From a virus: a DNA stretch of 40,292 nt. This document shows positions 7,116 through 14,896 of the stretch, one piece after another. Position 1 is the first letter of the stretch, and each line of letters opens with the position of its first letter. The notes beneath the pieces are model-generated. The model was not told where the DNA came from. It saw only the letters and a program-made list of their open reading frames with translations, and searched no databases. The DNA is taken from IMG/VR virus record IMGVR_UViG_3300028557_002647, positions 1-40,292 of that record; one strand, written 5' to 3'. The position numbers and the translations under genes are program-made.

Positions 7116-10043
7116 TTAAGAAATAATGGTGTTAAACAATGGAGTTTTTACAAACACCAGAGGATCACCTATGGCCAGGGCTGGAAACTTGTTGGCAAAA
7201 TTATTTGTCACACAATCATAAGAAATGCTTCCACTCAACCATGCTGTAATGTGTGTATCGTTAACAGCACCTGGATAGTAAGGTTCATACAGACTTCCTA
7301 CCCAATTGACAGCTGTGTTCTCATAATTTGATCCACCAAATGCACTTTTGGAGAAATATTGTGTAAAGTGTGAATGTCTGATGGGTCTCATGCCAGCTGC
7401 ATACTGCCATGACATTTTGAATGCAGAAAATGTTTTTACTCCAGTATATGATGTGGGGAAAAGGCCCCAGCCGGGTACCAGTGCTGTGTATGGACCATAA
7501 GAGCCACCACCTGGTGATGCATTGAAGGATTCCACTGTGTACACAAAAGACCAATTGTCTATTTTTTGTGGGTTGTTGAAAGTAAGTTTGCCACTGCTTG
7601 CTGGGTCTGTATAATATGATATGGCTGAAAGACCAGCCACCTCTCCCTCACCACTGATGTTGTAAATATAGGGGCCATTGGGATTAATAAACCGTCTGCC
7701 GTTGAAGCCCCAACTGCCAAAATAACACATGCTACTGGCTGATAGATTTCCTGTATTGTGAGGCCATGCATTGCTATAATTGCAAAACATGCCTGTGGTT
7801 TGTCTGACTGACGTTGTTCCGGCTGAAAGTGCTGTTGTTCTGCCAGTTCTATAAAAATACACCCCACTTAGTGCACGGTAAATGTTATCACCTGCATTGT
7901 ATAGACTAAAATAATCAATACTATACAAATTTGAATCTTCTGCATATGCAGACAATCTGTTTGTGTATAACTTTGTTCCATCAGCTGATGCACGAGACAG
8001 CTTGTCTATATAGGCTAACACATCTTCCTTGTATTCACCTGCCAGATAAAAAGGAAATATTCCAGTATTCTTGCTGATATGGTAGGGAACACCAGACACT
8101 GATGCTAGTGTTGTGAGGTAGGGCACTGCAGTGGAGGTTTGATCAATGATGTGCAGGGGCATGTCAAGGGAACATACAATGTATTTGGTTTTGATGTTGG
8201 ATGCAAGGTATGCTTGCATGGGTGCTATCACACTTGCATTGAAATTAATGTTGTGTATCAAGTCATATTTTCTGCAACCCTCATACGGTACTCCTATATC
8301 AGCTCCAGATTGACTGATAATAGTTGTACCATCACCTGATCTTCGTTGTGGGTAGATTTGATATGGGATATTCAAGCCCACAGTGTTTACTTTGGAGAAA
8401 TTAGGTCTTTTTGTTTTGTAGTAATTGGCAACGTCCACACTGTCTGTGCTGTTTTGATTGTAGAACACTACAACTTCATCACGAGCTGTGTTCAAAATGT
8501 TTTGTTGTTGCACAGGTATGCCTTGATAGATATTTGTGTAAATCATGCCAGTATTACTTGCGTATGGGTTACGCAAGTACCTGTTGTTGCCTCCATACAA
8601 GGTGGTGATACCAGTGTAGCTAGTTGATGAGCCAGGAGTATCATACAATGCACCACTTGTGGCTGTTTTGATGGTGAACATTTTCACTTGATGGGGCAAG
8701 GCATCAGGATTTAACTGATGAAACAGAGCACACATGCCAGCAGTTTGTGGACTAGCCATGCTGGTGCCAGATATATTAACTTGTTTGTAGCTTGAATTTA
8801 AAAAATACGCTACACCGTCCATACGATTTGTGTTGCTGGTGCTGCTCATTATATCTTTGCCTGGTGCATACACATCCACACCAGGCCCACCATTGCTAAA
8901 TCCTTCTTTATATTCTGTGGGCGTTGCAGTTGAATTTATACATCCAACCATTATTGCACTCAAACTATATGGACTTGACCCACGGTGATAAAACACCTCT
9001 GCTCCACCACTGCGACTGAAATAATTATCATAATCATCCCCACCAGGTACATCTATCTTAAAATAATCATTACCTGCAGCAACACACACAGTTACGCCTG
9101 CTTGAATTAATTCTTCTAAATCTGTATCTACAGAAGCTATGCGCACAGGCACTCTGCTTGTGTAATTTACCATGCCATAAGAAGAATTTGGTGATGCACC
9201 CGCCCAATTTGTACCGCGATAGTTGCCACCTGTTAAAGAATAATATGACGTACTGTATCCCCAACTCATATTAACTACTGTTGGTCGTTTCTTACCGGTT
9301 AGAGGATCAACAGGTTTATTCAAATGCCACCCCTTTACCACATCAAAACAGTCTTCTATGGGAATACCTGTACCATAATCACCAAATCCTTCCAAACCAT
9401 TTACTTTGAGAGCATATACACTGGCATTCTTAGCCCATCCATATGTTTTACCGGTCATTATACCACCCACATGTGTACCATGGCCGTCAAAATCTCTGTA
9501 AAAATTTACACTCTGTGTGCCTGCAATGCCTGAAGCTGCATACCAGTCAATTTGCTGCACTCTGGATGCATTGTTTTTATCAGTGAATTCTGGATGATCT
9601 ACCTGCAGCCCAGAATCATGCACAACCACATCCACCCCTGTGCCATCCAGATGATATGGATATGCACACACTGCAGGAAACCCTGTGCTACCATAAATTG
9701 TATTGTTAACAAATCCACATCTCAACAACCCCCAGTTCACAAAAGGTCCGCTGTCACTTGTAGTTTTATTAAAATTTGATGATTGCAAAACAAAGGGAGA
9801 TATTTTTATGTCATCGCGTTGGTCTGGAGGAATTTCTACAGCTAAAACTCTTGGATCTTTTCGTAACAAATTAGCTTCTTGATCGGTTAAAAAATAATGC
9901 GTATTTCTTTGTGATAAAGGTCTTTCATTAGCAATCTCTACCTCTCTGCTAGGTACCAGTGTTTCAGTTGAAGACTGCACCATGGCATCATAGAAGGCAT
10001 CATAATCAACACCTGCTTTGAGTGTTACAATGTACTCCTTCAT
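7116..10043 (-). CDS. Subtilisin-like serine protease (S8) with I9-like propeptide
   Basis: 975 residues from the ATG at 10043 (MKEYIVTLKAG); a TTG 9 nt upstream is possible. Residues 1-75 resemble an inhibitor I9 propeptide (YIVTLK start, ending in DPRVLAVE). The catalytic domain (about 100-470) shows all S8 signatures: Asp143 in HDSG, His191 in GHGTH, oxyanion Asn325 in AAGND and Ser428 in GTSMASP. The remaining 500 residues are Tyr/Ser/Asn-rich and beta-like, without a recognised domain, possibly a virion-binding or substrate-binding region. Its place among tail genes suggests a virion-associated protease that processes a structural protein or degrades a host-surface protein. All catalytic residues are present, so it should be active. 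Confidence 0.9.
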   Translation of the reverse strand: MKEYIVTLKAGVDYDAFYDAMVQSSTETLVPSREVEIANERPLSQRNTHYFLTDQEANLLRKDPRVLAVEIPPDQRDDIKISPFVLQSSNFNKTTSDSGPFVNWGLLRCGFVNNTIYGSTGFPAVCAYPYHLDGTGVDVVVHDSGLQVDHPEFTDKNNASRVQQIDWYAASGIAGTQSVNFYRDFDGHGTHVGGIMTGKTYGWAKNASVYALKVNGLEGFGDYGTGIPIEDCFDVVKGWHLNKPVDPLTGKKRPTVVNMSWGYSTSYYSLTGGNYRGTNWAGASPNSSYGMVNYTSRVPVRIASVDTDLEELIQAGVTVCVAAGNDYFKIDVPGGDDYDNYFSRSGGAEVFYHRGSSPYSLSAIMVGCINSTATPTEYKEGFSNGGPGVDVYAPGKDIMSSTSNTNRMDGVAYFLNSSYKQVNISGTSMASPQTAGMCALFHQLNPDALPHQVKMFTIKTATSGALYDTPGSSTSYTGITTLYGGNNRYLRNPYASNTGMIYTNIYQGIPVQQQNILNTARDEVVVFYNQNSTDSVDVANYYKTKRPNFSKVNTVGLNIPYQIYPQRRSGDGTTIISQSGADIGVPYEGCRKYDLIHNINFNASVIAPMQAYLASNIKTKYIVCSLDMPLHIIDQTSTAVPYLTTLASVSGVPYHISKNTGIFPFYLAGEYKEDVLAYIDKLSRASADGTKLYTNRLSAYAEDSNLYSIDYFSLYNAGDNIYRALSGVYFYRTGRTTALSAGTTSVRQTTGMFCNYSNAWPHNTGNLSASSMCYFGSWGFNGRRFINPNGPYIYNISGEGEVAGLSAISYYTDPASSGKLTFNNPQKIDNWSFVYTVESFNASPGGGSYGPYTALVPGWGLFPTSYTGVKTFSAFKMSWQYAAGMRPIRHSHFTQYFSKSAFGGSNYENTAVNWVGSLYEPYYPGAVNDTHITAWLSGSISYDCVTNNFANKFPALAIGDPLVFVKTPLFNTIIS

Positions 10044-10048
10044 TAGTA

Positions 10049-10939
10049 TCAATTGAGATCAACCCATCCTACAGAAGCATATCCTTGAAAAGTATTTGTT
10101 GTGGTGTTGTATATCATGTCACCATACAGAGGTGCAATAGTGTCCCTTTGTATTGAAGTAAGGTTCACTAGGCGAAGAGGAGTATTTGCAACAGTTACAC
10201 GGGTTACTGCATCCAATTGAATATCGCTGCCAGAAGATAAGGTGGGTGTACCTGTACCCACTGTATTGATTTGATTGGAATATATTATGCCTCCAACAGA
10301 TAGGTTTGTGGTGACTGTGCATGCACTCAGAATGACATTGCCAGAAGATACTAATACAGTGCTGCTACCTGGGTCTGTTACATTTGTCAGACCGTTCCAC
10401 ACACCACCATGTGCAAAATACATTCTGCCATCAGCATGACTGTGTGCTATGGCACCATGGTACACAGAGGCATTGGGAAAGGCCGCTTGGTTGTTAAAGT
10501 AGAATGGTATTACACTGCCTACCCCGGGAGCATTGATGGCTCCAACATCACTCACAGTGACTAGACTGTTTTGCAGCAATTTTCCTGTGGACAGGTTGTA
10601 TCTTGCTATTGCGTTGTCTGTAGCAATGCCTGGACCTACTACATCACCAATGCCAGCGGTATTCCAGTTAGCGCTATTTGCATGGGTGGTTGCGTACACA
10701 CTGTTCCATGAAGCAGAGGTAGTTGCTAGCAAGCTGATGTCTGTGCTTGCTCCACCTGACAGATATGCAGCACTGTTGGTGACTAAATTGGTATATGCTA
10801 CAGACCATTTGGCACTATTACCTTTTGTAGTGGTGTACACACTGTCCCAATCTGCTGCACCACTCAAGGGTGCAGAATTCAATGCATTTCTTATGCCAGT
10901 TATTGTAGTGCTATCTGCTGTTGTGATTTCTATTGCCAT
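10049..10939 (-). CDS. Fibre-like structural protein with NSAxW repeats
   Basis: 296 residues. The first 100 carry repeated W-(D/N)-S-V-Y and NSA-x-W motifs, then GDVVGPGIATDNAIARY, a segment seen in many phage fibre and baseplate wedge proteins before variable domains. The rest is beta-rich with no catalytic motif; the C-terminus (PLYGDMIYNTTTNTFQGY) resembles the end of fibre proteins that report a sampled surface property. A perfect TATAAATA late box ends 9 nt before the ATG, so it should begin a late transcript that continues into the subtilase gene, whose start lies 5 nt after this stop. Confidence 0.7.
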   Translation of the reverse strand: MAIEITTADSTTITGIRNALNSAPLSGAADWDSVYTTTKGNSAKWSVAYTNLVTNSAAYLSGGASTDISLLATTSASWNSVYATTHANSANWNTAGIGDVVGPGIATDNAIARYNLSTGKLLQNSLVTVSDVGAINAPGVGSVIPFYFNNQAAFPNASVYHGAIAHSHADGRMYFAHGGVWNGLTNVTDPGSSTVLVSSGNVILSACTVTTNLSVGGIIYSNQINTVGTGTPTLSSGSDIQLDAVTRVTVANTPLRLVNLTSIQRDTIAPLYGDMIYNTTTNTFQGYASVGWVDLN

Positions 10940-10948
10940 ATTGTATAA

Positions 10949-10956
10949 TATTTATA
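10949..10956 (-). promoter_or_regulatory. Perfect T4-type late promoter box
   Basis: TATAAATA on the minus strand, 9 nt before the ATG at 10939. Confidence 0.65.
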
Positions 10957-10966
10957 CTTTGTTTGG

Positions 10967-11320
10967 TTAGATTACCTCAATATAGGAGAACTGTTTGCTA
11001 GATGAAGCTAATGCATATCCTGCATCATTTGCAAATATTATATCCAGTTTTTGTGGGACATAGAAGGCTGGCAGAGTGAAGGTGAAGGTGTTGTTGGACA
11101 CATCTCTATAGTTTGGCATTGGATATGCTGAGAATGGTGGGCTACTGGCACTGACACTTCTGCTGTCGCTAAAAAAATCGTAATATTTCTGTGTACCGTC
11201 AAACTTGCTGGAACTCAAATAAAGACCCACATCAGTCTTGTAGTTGAACATGTTTCCATTCACAGTTATCTGTTTGCCTGAAGTGCCCACTGTCACTGTG
11301 TGTGAGGGATAGCTCTTCAT
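10967..11320 (-). CDS. Small beta-sandwich-like structural protein, unrecognised
   Basis: 117 residues dominated by alternating beta-strand sequence. The end, with FTLPAFYVPQKLDIIF followed by a Gly-Tyr turn, resembles an Ig-like or IPT-type beta sandwich, but no family can be named. The ATG overlaps the TGA of the gp15-like gene (ATGA), so translation is probably coupled to it. That coupling suggests a tail or neck accessory protein made together with the sheath-stabiliser protein. Confidence 0.6.
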   Translation of the reverse strand: MKSYPSHTVTVGTSGKQITVNGNMFNYKTDVGLYLSSSKFDGTQKYYDFFSDSRSVSASSPPFSAYPMPNYRDVSNNTFTFTLPAFYVPQKLDIIFANDAGYALASSSKQFSYIEVI

Positions 11321-12144
11321 GGCAAAGGTCCCAGTGGTGTGTACAGTCTGATGCCAGAAATGACAGGGCGGCCTGACACAGTCACAGTTTCAGAATTGGC
11401 AAATGCAGACAATGGTGAATCTGTGGTAATTTCTTGTGACTTGAGAAAAGCATATGCTCCATAGTCCAGTGACATGCCAGTGCTCACAGCAGTGAATTGT
11501 GTGTCAATTTTATAGATGTTCTTGACTACTTCTTGAGGATCTGGAAATAAGAATCCTTTGATTGTAAATCCTGTATCAGCAATAATTTGTGCTTTCTGAT
11601 TTCCGTTGATATCTGTGGGATAAGACATGTTGATAGTACCGTTCCATAAAACCTCAGATCTTATCTCTTGGGTATAGGGTAAATTAAATTCTTTTGGTAT
11701 AGTCCAGCTAAGAATTATATAGGGATTATTAAACGGGACAAAATTAGTGAGAATTTGATCCATATCGGATTGGTAGCGAGCTAGAATACTCATCTTCACA
11801 TCGATGTTTACTGGTACCGGTGCTTTATAATAAAATGTTGCAGGCCCGGGATTATCTTCAAAGGGTGTGCCTGCAGCATAAAACCCTGCATTCTTATTAA
11901 AGACTCGATTGTTATCCCTTGAAATACTACTTATTGTTATGCTAACAACAGGTAAAGTTATATTTTGTGCAGGATTAACTAAGTCAAAAAGCACCCGCTC
12001 TTTTGGTGCATAAATGTATCTTACTTGTTGTGTAGCACCAGGTACTCTATTTTTGTCGTATCGTTTAATTACAACATCATCAAATGCAGCAAGAAATTGG
12101 ATTAATAAATCCTTAATTTCAAAATAGTGACTCTGCATCTTCAT
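11317..12144 (-). CDS. Tail sheath stabiliser and completion protein, T4 gp15-like
   Basis: 275 residues, close to the 272 of T4 gp15. The order of features matches that family: an N-terminal helix with an aromatic-rich start, (V/I)-x-Y-x-x-KERVLF at about 45-55, LPVVSI near 68, then KAPVPVNIDVKMSILARYQSDMDQI at about 115-140, matching the gp15 stretch where an (I/V)-x-Y-x-L-S-I-x-x-RY-x-x-DM-x-QI pattern occurs. gp15 caps the tail terminus and links it to the neck. An ACTAAATA late-type box ends 6 nt before the ATG. Recognition rests on remembered family pattern; a profile search would settle it. Confidence 0.65.
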   Translation of the reverse strand: MKMQSHYFEIKDLLIQFLAAFDDVVIKRYDKNRVPGATQQVRYIYAPKERVLFDLVNPAQNITLPVVSITISSISRDNNRVFNKNAGFYAAGTPFEDNPGPATFYYKAPVPVNIDVKMSILARYQSDMDQILTNFVPFNNPYIILSWTIPKEFNLPYTQEIRSEVLWNGTINMSYPTDINGNQKAQIIADTGFTIKGFLFPDPQEVVKNIYKIDTQFTAVSTGMSLDYGAYAFLKSQEITTDSPLSAFANSETVTVSGRPVISGIRLYTPLGPLP

Positions 12145-12150
12145 ATTCTA

Positions 12151-12158
12151 TATTTAGT
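12151..12158 (-). promoter_or_regulatory. Late-type box (variant)
   Basis: ACTAAATA ends 6 nt before the ATG of the gp15-like gene at 12144. Confidence 0.4.
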
Positions 12159-12178
12159 AGAATACTAGGTGCAATATA

Positions 12179-12382
12179 TTACTTATAGAACTTCCACTTC
12201 AAGGCAGATATCTTTGGAGCTAGCTTACGGCGTAGAGATGGCTTCATAAAAGTCCTACGAATTTTCAAGTCTTCCAACACACCACAACGCTTTACAGCAT
12301 TAGTAAATTGACGAAGTTTTTTATCAAAATAAAGCTTATTTGTGCTTTTACCTTTTTCTAGCTTTACCTCGCAATTAACCAT
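12179..12382 (-). CDS. rpsU: Ribosomal protein bS21 (phage-encoded)
   Basis: 67 residues, the normal length of bacterial S21. It shows the family layout: a short N-terminal beta strand with KxxKGK, then LRQFTNAVKRCGVLEDLK and an R-R-x-F-x-KPS-x-RRK region followed by a basic tail. In the ribosome bS21 sits on the 30S platform beside the 3' end of 16S rRNA, near the anti-Shine-Dalgarno sequence, and helps initiation. Phage S21 genes are known from marine and other large phages and are thought to replace the host protein on ribosomes. A perfect TATAAATA late box ends 9 nt before the ATG, so expression is probably late. The Cys at position 33 is not typical of most S21 proteins. Confidence 0.85.
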   Translation of the reverse strand: MVNCEVKLEKGKSTNKLYFDKKLRQFTNAVKRCGVLEDLKIRRTFMKPSLRRKLAPKISALKWKFYK

Positions 12383-12391
12383 AATGTTTTT

Positions 12392-12399
12392 TATTTATA
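12392..12399 (-). promoter_or_regulatory. Perfect T4-type late promoter box for S21
   Basis: TATAAATA on the minus strand, 9 nt before the S21 ATG at 12382, inside the 3' end of or just after the preceding gene. Confidence 0.65.
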
Positions 12400-12402
12400 C
12401 TT

Positions 12403-12750
12403 TCAGATGGAATCTTCAATGACATTTATTTCAAGTTGTGTATTAAAAAATTTACCAGGTTTTTTAGGCATGAGCTGCTTGGCATTAAATTTTATTTCCT
12501 CTGATCCATGATGAAAGATAGAAGTGGCATAATTGAGAATAATTTTATTTGTATATTGATCAAAGAAATATGGGTAAGGTATTTCAAACATTTTCTTACT
12601 ATGGTTCACGCCAATTGTAAATACTAAATAGAAATCTTTAATACAAAACAGAATTAATTTGCCACTCTTTATTATTTTGTTATTGATGGTGAAGTTGACT
12701 CGCTGCTGCAATAAACTGTTGATAGCCTTCTCCAGTTGTTCTGCTTTCAT
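12403..12750 (-). CDS. Hypothetical protein
   Basis: 115 residues, not recognised. It has an N-terminal amphipathic helix (MKAEQLEKAINSLLQQ), a basic strand-rich middle (Lys, Ile, Phe) and a C-terminal part with LMPKKPGKFFNTQLEINVIED. No membrane segment or catalytic motif is evident. Its ATG overlaps the stop of the upstream SH3-barrel-like gene by one base, and S21 follows 21 nt downstream, so it belongs to the same leftward unit. The size and pattern suggest a small nucleic-acid or protein-binding accessory, but that is a guess. Confidence 0.6.
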   Translation of the reverse strand: MKAEQLEKAINSLLQQRVNFTINNKIIKSGKLILFCIKDFYLVFTIGVNHSKKMFEIPYPYFFDQYTNKIILNYATSIFHHGSEEIKFNAKQLMPKKPGKFFNTQLEINVIEDSI

Positions 12751-13112
12751 TATGAGTCCATATAAGCTATCTTTTGTGCAGCAGATAGACGGGCCAGATT
12801 ATTTCTAAAATATTTCCAAAAAGCTTCACCTGCAGGTATGGATGTGATCAAGTCACAATTATCACAATTTACTGCCCGGTAATCTTGCATGAAAACATCC
12901 CACACAATAACTAAATTCTTTTGGTCAGGGCTATAGCGGGTAGATTTCATTGCTGGTTTGAAGTTTAATGCTACTCTACCATCGGTACTATTAAGTAGCG
13001 ATTGTGCATTTGTACATAACATTCTGCGTGTATTAGGTTTACCGGGGCGAGGGCGTCGCCGGGCAAATTTAATCTCACAAACGTTGTTTTGCAGAACGCT
13101 TTTTAGACTCAT
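12750..13112 (-). CDS. SH3 beta-barrel-like phage protein (DUF2693-like)
   Basis: 120 residues from the ATG at 13112 (MSLKSVLQ). Longer in-frame options exist (ATG at 13127, TTG at 13148) and all overlap the co-chaperonin gene. The sequence follows the small phage family annotated as SH3-fold/DUF2693: a strand 'VCEIKFARR', then 'RRMLCTN' and later 'VIVWDVFMQDYRAV', where that family has a V-x-WD-x-x-x-x-x-(W/Y)-R pattern near its end. A basic, Pro/Arg-rich loop (RRRPRPGKPNTRR) could bind nucleic acid. The C-terminal CDNC pair may bind a metal. Function of the family is unknown. Confidence 0.5.
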   Translation of the reverse strand: MSLKSVLQNNVCEIKFARRRPRPGKPNTRRMLCTNAQSLLNSTDGRVALNFKPAMKSTRYSPDQKNLVIVWDVFMQDYRAVNCDNCDLITSIPAGEAFWKYFRNNLARLSAAQKIAYMDS

Positions 13113-13536
13113 TAATGAGACTAGCATCTTGTTTTCTGGGTTGCACAACGCCGAAGATGCGTTGTTCGTTTAAGAAAATACCATGTTTAACAGGTCCGTG
13201 ATCCACTACCTCAATATTGGCAATAGGTACACCCATGTTGTTGGGGAAACATACAAAGTCACCTCTCTTGACCAGTCGACACCCACCTCCACATAGTATA
13301 ACCTTGCCAATGCGCCAAGCATTTGTTTCTGCATTTACTGGTACAAGAATACCATTGCGTACAATTGTGTTGCCGCCTGATTCACCTTCATCAACAAACT
13401 CTACAAGTAAAATATCATCCAATAAAGCCGCCATATCATAGCCAGTGAACAGACTATTGAAATTATTTTTTGAATGTGTGCTTAAATCAATTAAACTCTT
13501 CTTTACTGGTACCTGGTCAATACATTGTTTGCTCAT
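13075..13536 (-). CDS. GroES-fold co-chaperonin, T4 gp31-like
   Basis: 153 residues. The core (about 38-135) has the GroES/gp31 pattern: DDILLVEF at the first strand, a Gly/Ser-rich acidic mobile loop (DEGESGGNTIVRNGI), then WRIGKVILCGGG, LVKRGDFVCFPNNMGVP and a final FLNEQRIFGVV strand. gp31 of T4 replaces GroES on host GroEL to fold the major capsid protein, so the same role is likely here. The N-terminal 35 residues and the basic C-terminal tail (KKRSAKQRL) are additions to the GroES core. The 3' end overlaps the next gene. A TTGATT/TATAAG promoter-like pair lies just upstream. Confidence 0.7.
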   Translation of the reverse strand: MSKQCIDQVPVKKSLIDLSTHSKNNFNSLFTGYDMAALLDDILLVEFVDEGESGGNTIVRNGILVPVNAETNAWRIGKVILCGGGCRLVKRGDFVCFPNNMGVPIANIEVVDHGPVKHGIFLNEQRIFGVVQPRKQDASLINESKKRSAKQRL

Positions 13537-13543
13537 ATGGTCA

Positions 13544-13570
13544 CTTATACGTGAACTATATGGAAATCAA
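13544..13570 (-). promoter_or_regulatory. Sigma70-like promoter for the co-chaperonin
   Basis: TTGATT (13565-13570), 15-nt spacer, TATAAG (13544-13549), then 7 nt to the ATG at 13536. Spacer is short, so this is tentative. Confidence 0.35.
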
Positions 13571-13839
13571 GAGCTCTTGGGTTTCTTAATATAGTTAATC
13601 CGTTGCTTTGGATATTTTGGTAGTATATTAACGAGAAGATTGTATTGATCTTGTGGCGTTGTAAGCACACGACTCATTCGATTGACTGTATCATTAACAA
13701 TTCTGGCTGCAGTAGGATCTAGCATTGACAACCATCTATTGACCAAAAAAGGTTGATATTCTTTTTCTGCCTCTGGTGTATTAAATATATCTTTCTTCTT
13801 GGAAAAGGCTACACTATCAATGATATCAAATATGTTCAA
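13567..13839 (-). CDS. Clamp-loader small subunit, T4 gp62-like (short form)
   Basis: 90 residues. The sequence FDIIDSVAFSKKKDIF, then EKEYQPFLVNRWLSM, a D-P-T-A...N segment and QYNLLVNILPKYPKQ follows the layout of short phage 'DNA polymerase clamp loader subunit A' proteins, in which E-(K)-EY-x-PF-x-VNR-x-LS is the most recognisable part. In T4, gp62 works with the gp44 ATPase to load the gp45 clamp. The start is probably the TTG at 13839, which overlaps the upstream TGA as TTGA; no ATG is available before residue 39. T4 gp62 itself is twice as long (187 aa), so this is the compact version found in many T4-like phages. Confidence 0.6.
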   Translation of the reverse strand: MNIFDIIDSVAFSKKKDIFNTPEAEKEYQPFLVNRWLSMLDPTAARIVNDTVNRMSRVLTTPQDQYNLLVNILPKYPKQRINYIKKPKSS

Positions 13840-14426
13840 TGAGATATAATTTTTGTCGATGCAATGAAGATATCATCATTTATCTGATAGAAAGAATTGA
13901 TCACATCTTGCATGAAGCTTGTCACATCGGTATCACTCAACTCAGTACTGAACGCAAAAGCAGGGGCCTGTTTACCTGCTTTAACATTAATACCGGTATG
14001 ACCGAGGGCTGCTGCATCTTTAACATGCACAATACTCACGCTACATTTACCAGACTGCTGTGTTACACCACCTTGTGTAAATTCTTTTGTTACCATCAAA
14101 TCATCACCATCAACAGTGATAGGCGCCTTGAGATATTTAAACAAGATGTTTGCAACGTTAGTATTGAATAATCTCTGGTAAGCAATTGCACCAAAGCTTT
14201 CTGTGATCAGAGGAATCTCATATAGAAAATGAACCATATCTTCACTGTAAATAAAGTCTTTACTCAGCGCATCTTCTTGATCAATTAAACCTTCCGTTTC
14301 CACCTTAGCAGGAGCACGAAAAGCAATAATATTACCAATTGGTAAGCATTGTTTACGAAAATACTTGTAAGCAAATCTATGATGCAATAGAACACCATCG
14401 TAACATTTAATGTCAGTTAGAATCAT
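13836..14426 (-). CDS. DUF366-like protein
   Basis: 196 residues. The N-terminal 120 residues have the pattern (L)-x-YDG-x-L....AY, then G-(N/D)-x-IAFR-(A/G)-P, then a D-x-ED-x-L-x-K-D-(F/Y)-IYSEDMVHFL-x-E stretch and later QRL. This is the signature I associate with DUF366, a small family of unknown function best known from archaea. The C-terminal 70 residues are less conserved. A TTGAGA-N16-TATAAT promoter ends 7 nt before the ATG, inside the end of the upstream gene. The clamp-loader gene is coupled downstream, so a role near DNA metabolism is possible but unproven. Confidence 0.6.
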   Translation of the reverse strand: MILTDIKCYDGVLLHHRFAYKYFRKQCLPIGNIIAFRAPAKVETEGLIDQEDALSKDFIYSEDMVHFLYEIPLITESFGAIAYQRLFNTNVANILFKYLKAPITVDGDDLMVTKEFTQGGVTQQSGKCSVSIVHVKDAAALGHTGINVKAGKQAPAFAFSTELSDTDVTSFMQDVINSFYQINDDIFIASTKIISH

Positions 14427-14433
14427 AAAACCT

Positions 14434-14461
14434 ATTATAAGTTAGACCACCAAAATCTCAA
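14434..14461 (-). promoter_or_regulatory. Sigma70 promoter for the DUF366-like gene
   Basis: TTGAGA (14456-14461), 16-nt spacer, TATAAT (14434-14439), then 7 nt to the ATG at 14426. It lies inside the last codons and stop of the small gene upstream. Confidence 0.6.
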
Positions 14462-14644
14462 CCCTAAAATACATGAAATGTTTAGTTCACTTCCAAAATC
14501 ATAGCGCATGTACCAGCAACCAACATTAATATCATTGATATGCATACCATATTTTGAATCTCCTTCATAATCTGTCTTCTTGAAGAAGAGAAGAGATGGA
14601 AGGGTGAGTTCGATTATAAAATTATTAGTACTAATTATTCTCAT
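14435..14644 (-). CDS. Small hypothetical protein
   Basis: 69 residues from the ATG at 14644 (MRIISTNNFII); a TTG at 14683 would add 13 residues. It contains beta-like segments and an aromatic end (LGLRFWWSNL). It is not recognised. It ends 8 nt before the DUF366-like start and its last codons contain the -35 box of that gene. As the first leftward gene from the 14.7-14.9 kb divergent region it may begin the transcript. Confidence 0.45.
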   Translation of the reverse strand: MRIISTNNFIIELTLPSLLFFKKTDYEGDSKYGMHINDINVGCWYMRYDFGSELNISCILGLRFWWSNL

Positions 14645-14737
14645 ATTCAATTTTCGCGCGCATGCACGTACTATGGGTATCAAGTGAAAAGATGTTATCG
14701 AAAGTTATATAAAAGACGTTGTCTAAAGAGAAAGAAA

Positions 14738-14785
14738 AACAGTTGTGAGTTGAGTCAAGCGCGTAACTGTTCCGGCAATTTTTTT
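14738..14785 (+). other. Inverted repeat followed by T-run in the divergent intergenic region
   Basis: The 256-nt gap between 14645 and 14900 holds no convincing gene. Within it, AACAGTT (14738-14744) is the exact reverse complement of AACTGTT (14765-14771), and a run of seven T follows at 14779-14785. This could be a weak rho-independent terminator or the 3' end of a small RNA transcribed rightward. The 20-nt loop makes a strong hairpin uncertain. Confidence 0.3.
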
Positions 14786-14888
14786 CTTTCATTATTATAG
14801 GTTACGTCTTTAAAACCCACAATATATTATAATGAAATTTTTACAAAAATCAACTGGTTTTTTTTTAATTGAATTATTCTTTAAAACT

Positions 14889-14896
14889 CATAAATA
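14889..14896 (+). promoter_or_regulatory. Late promoter box for the portal gene
   Basis: CATAAATA, one base from the T4 late consensus TATAAATA, ends 4 nt before the portal ATG. In T4 the start of transcription lies about 6 nt after the box, which would put it at the start codon. Confidence 0.6.

Noticed and set aside
8139-8627. Plus-strand frames inside the subtilase gene
   Set aside because: Antisense to a protein with intact catalytic motifs; composition is not protein-like.
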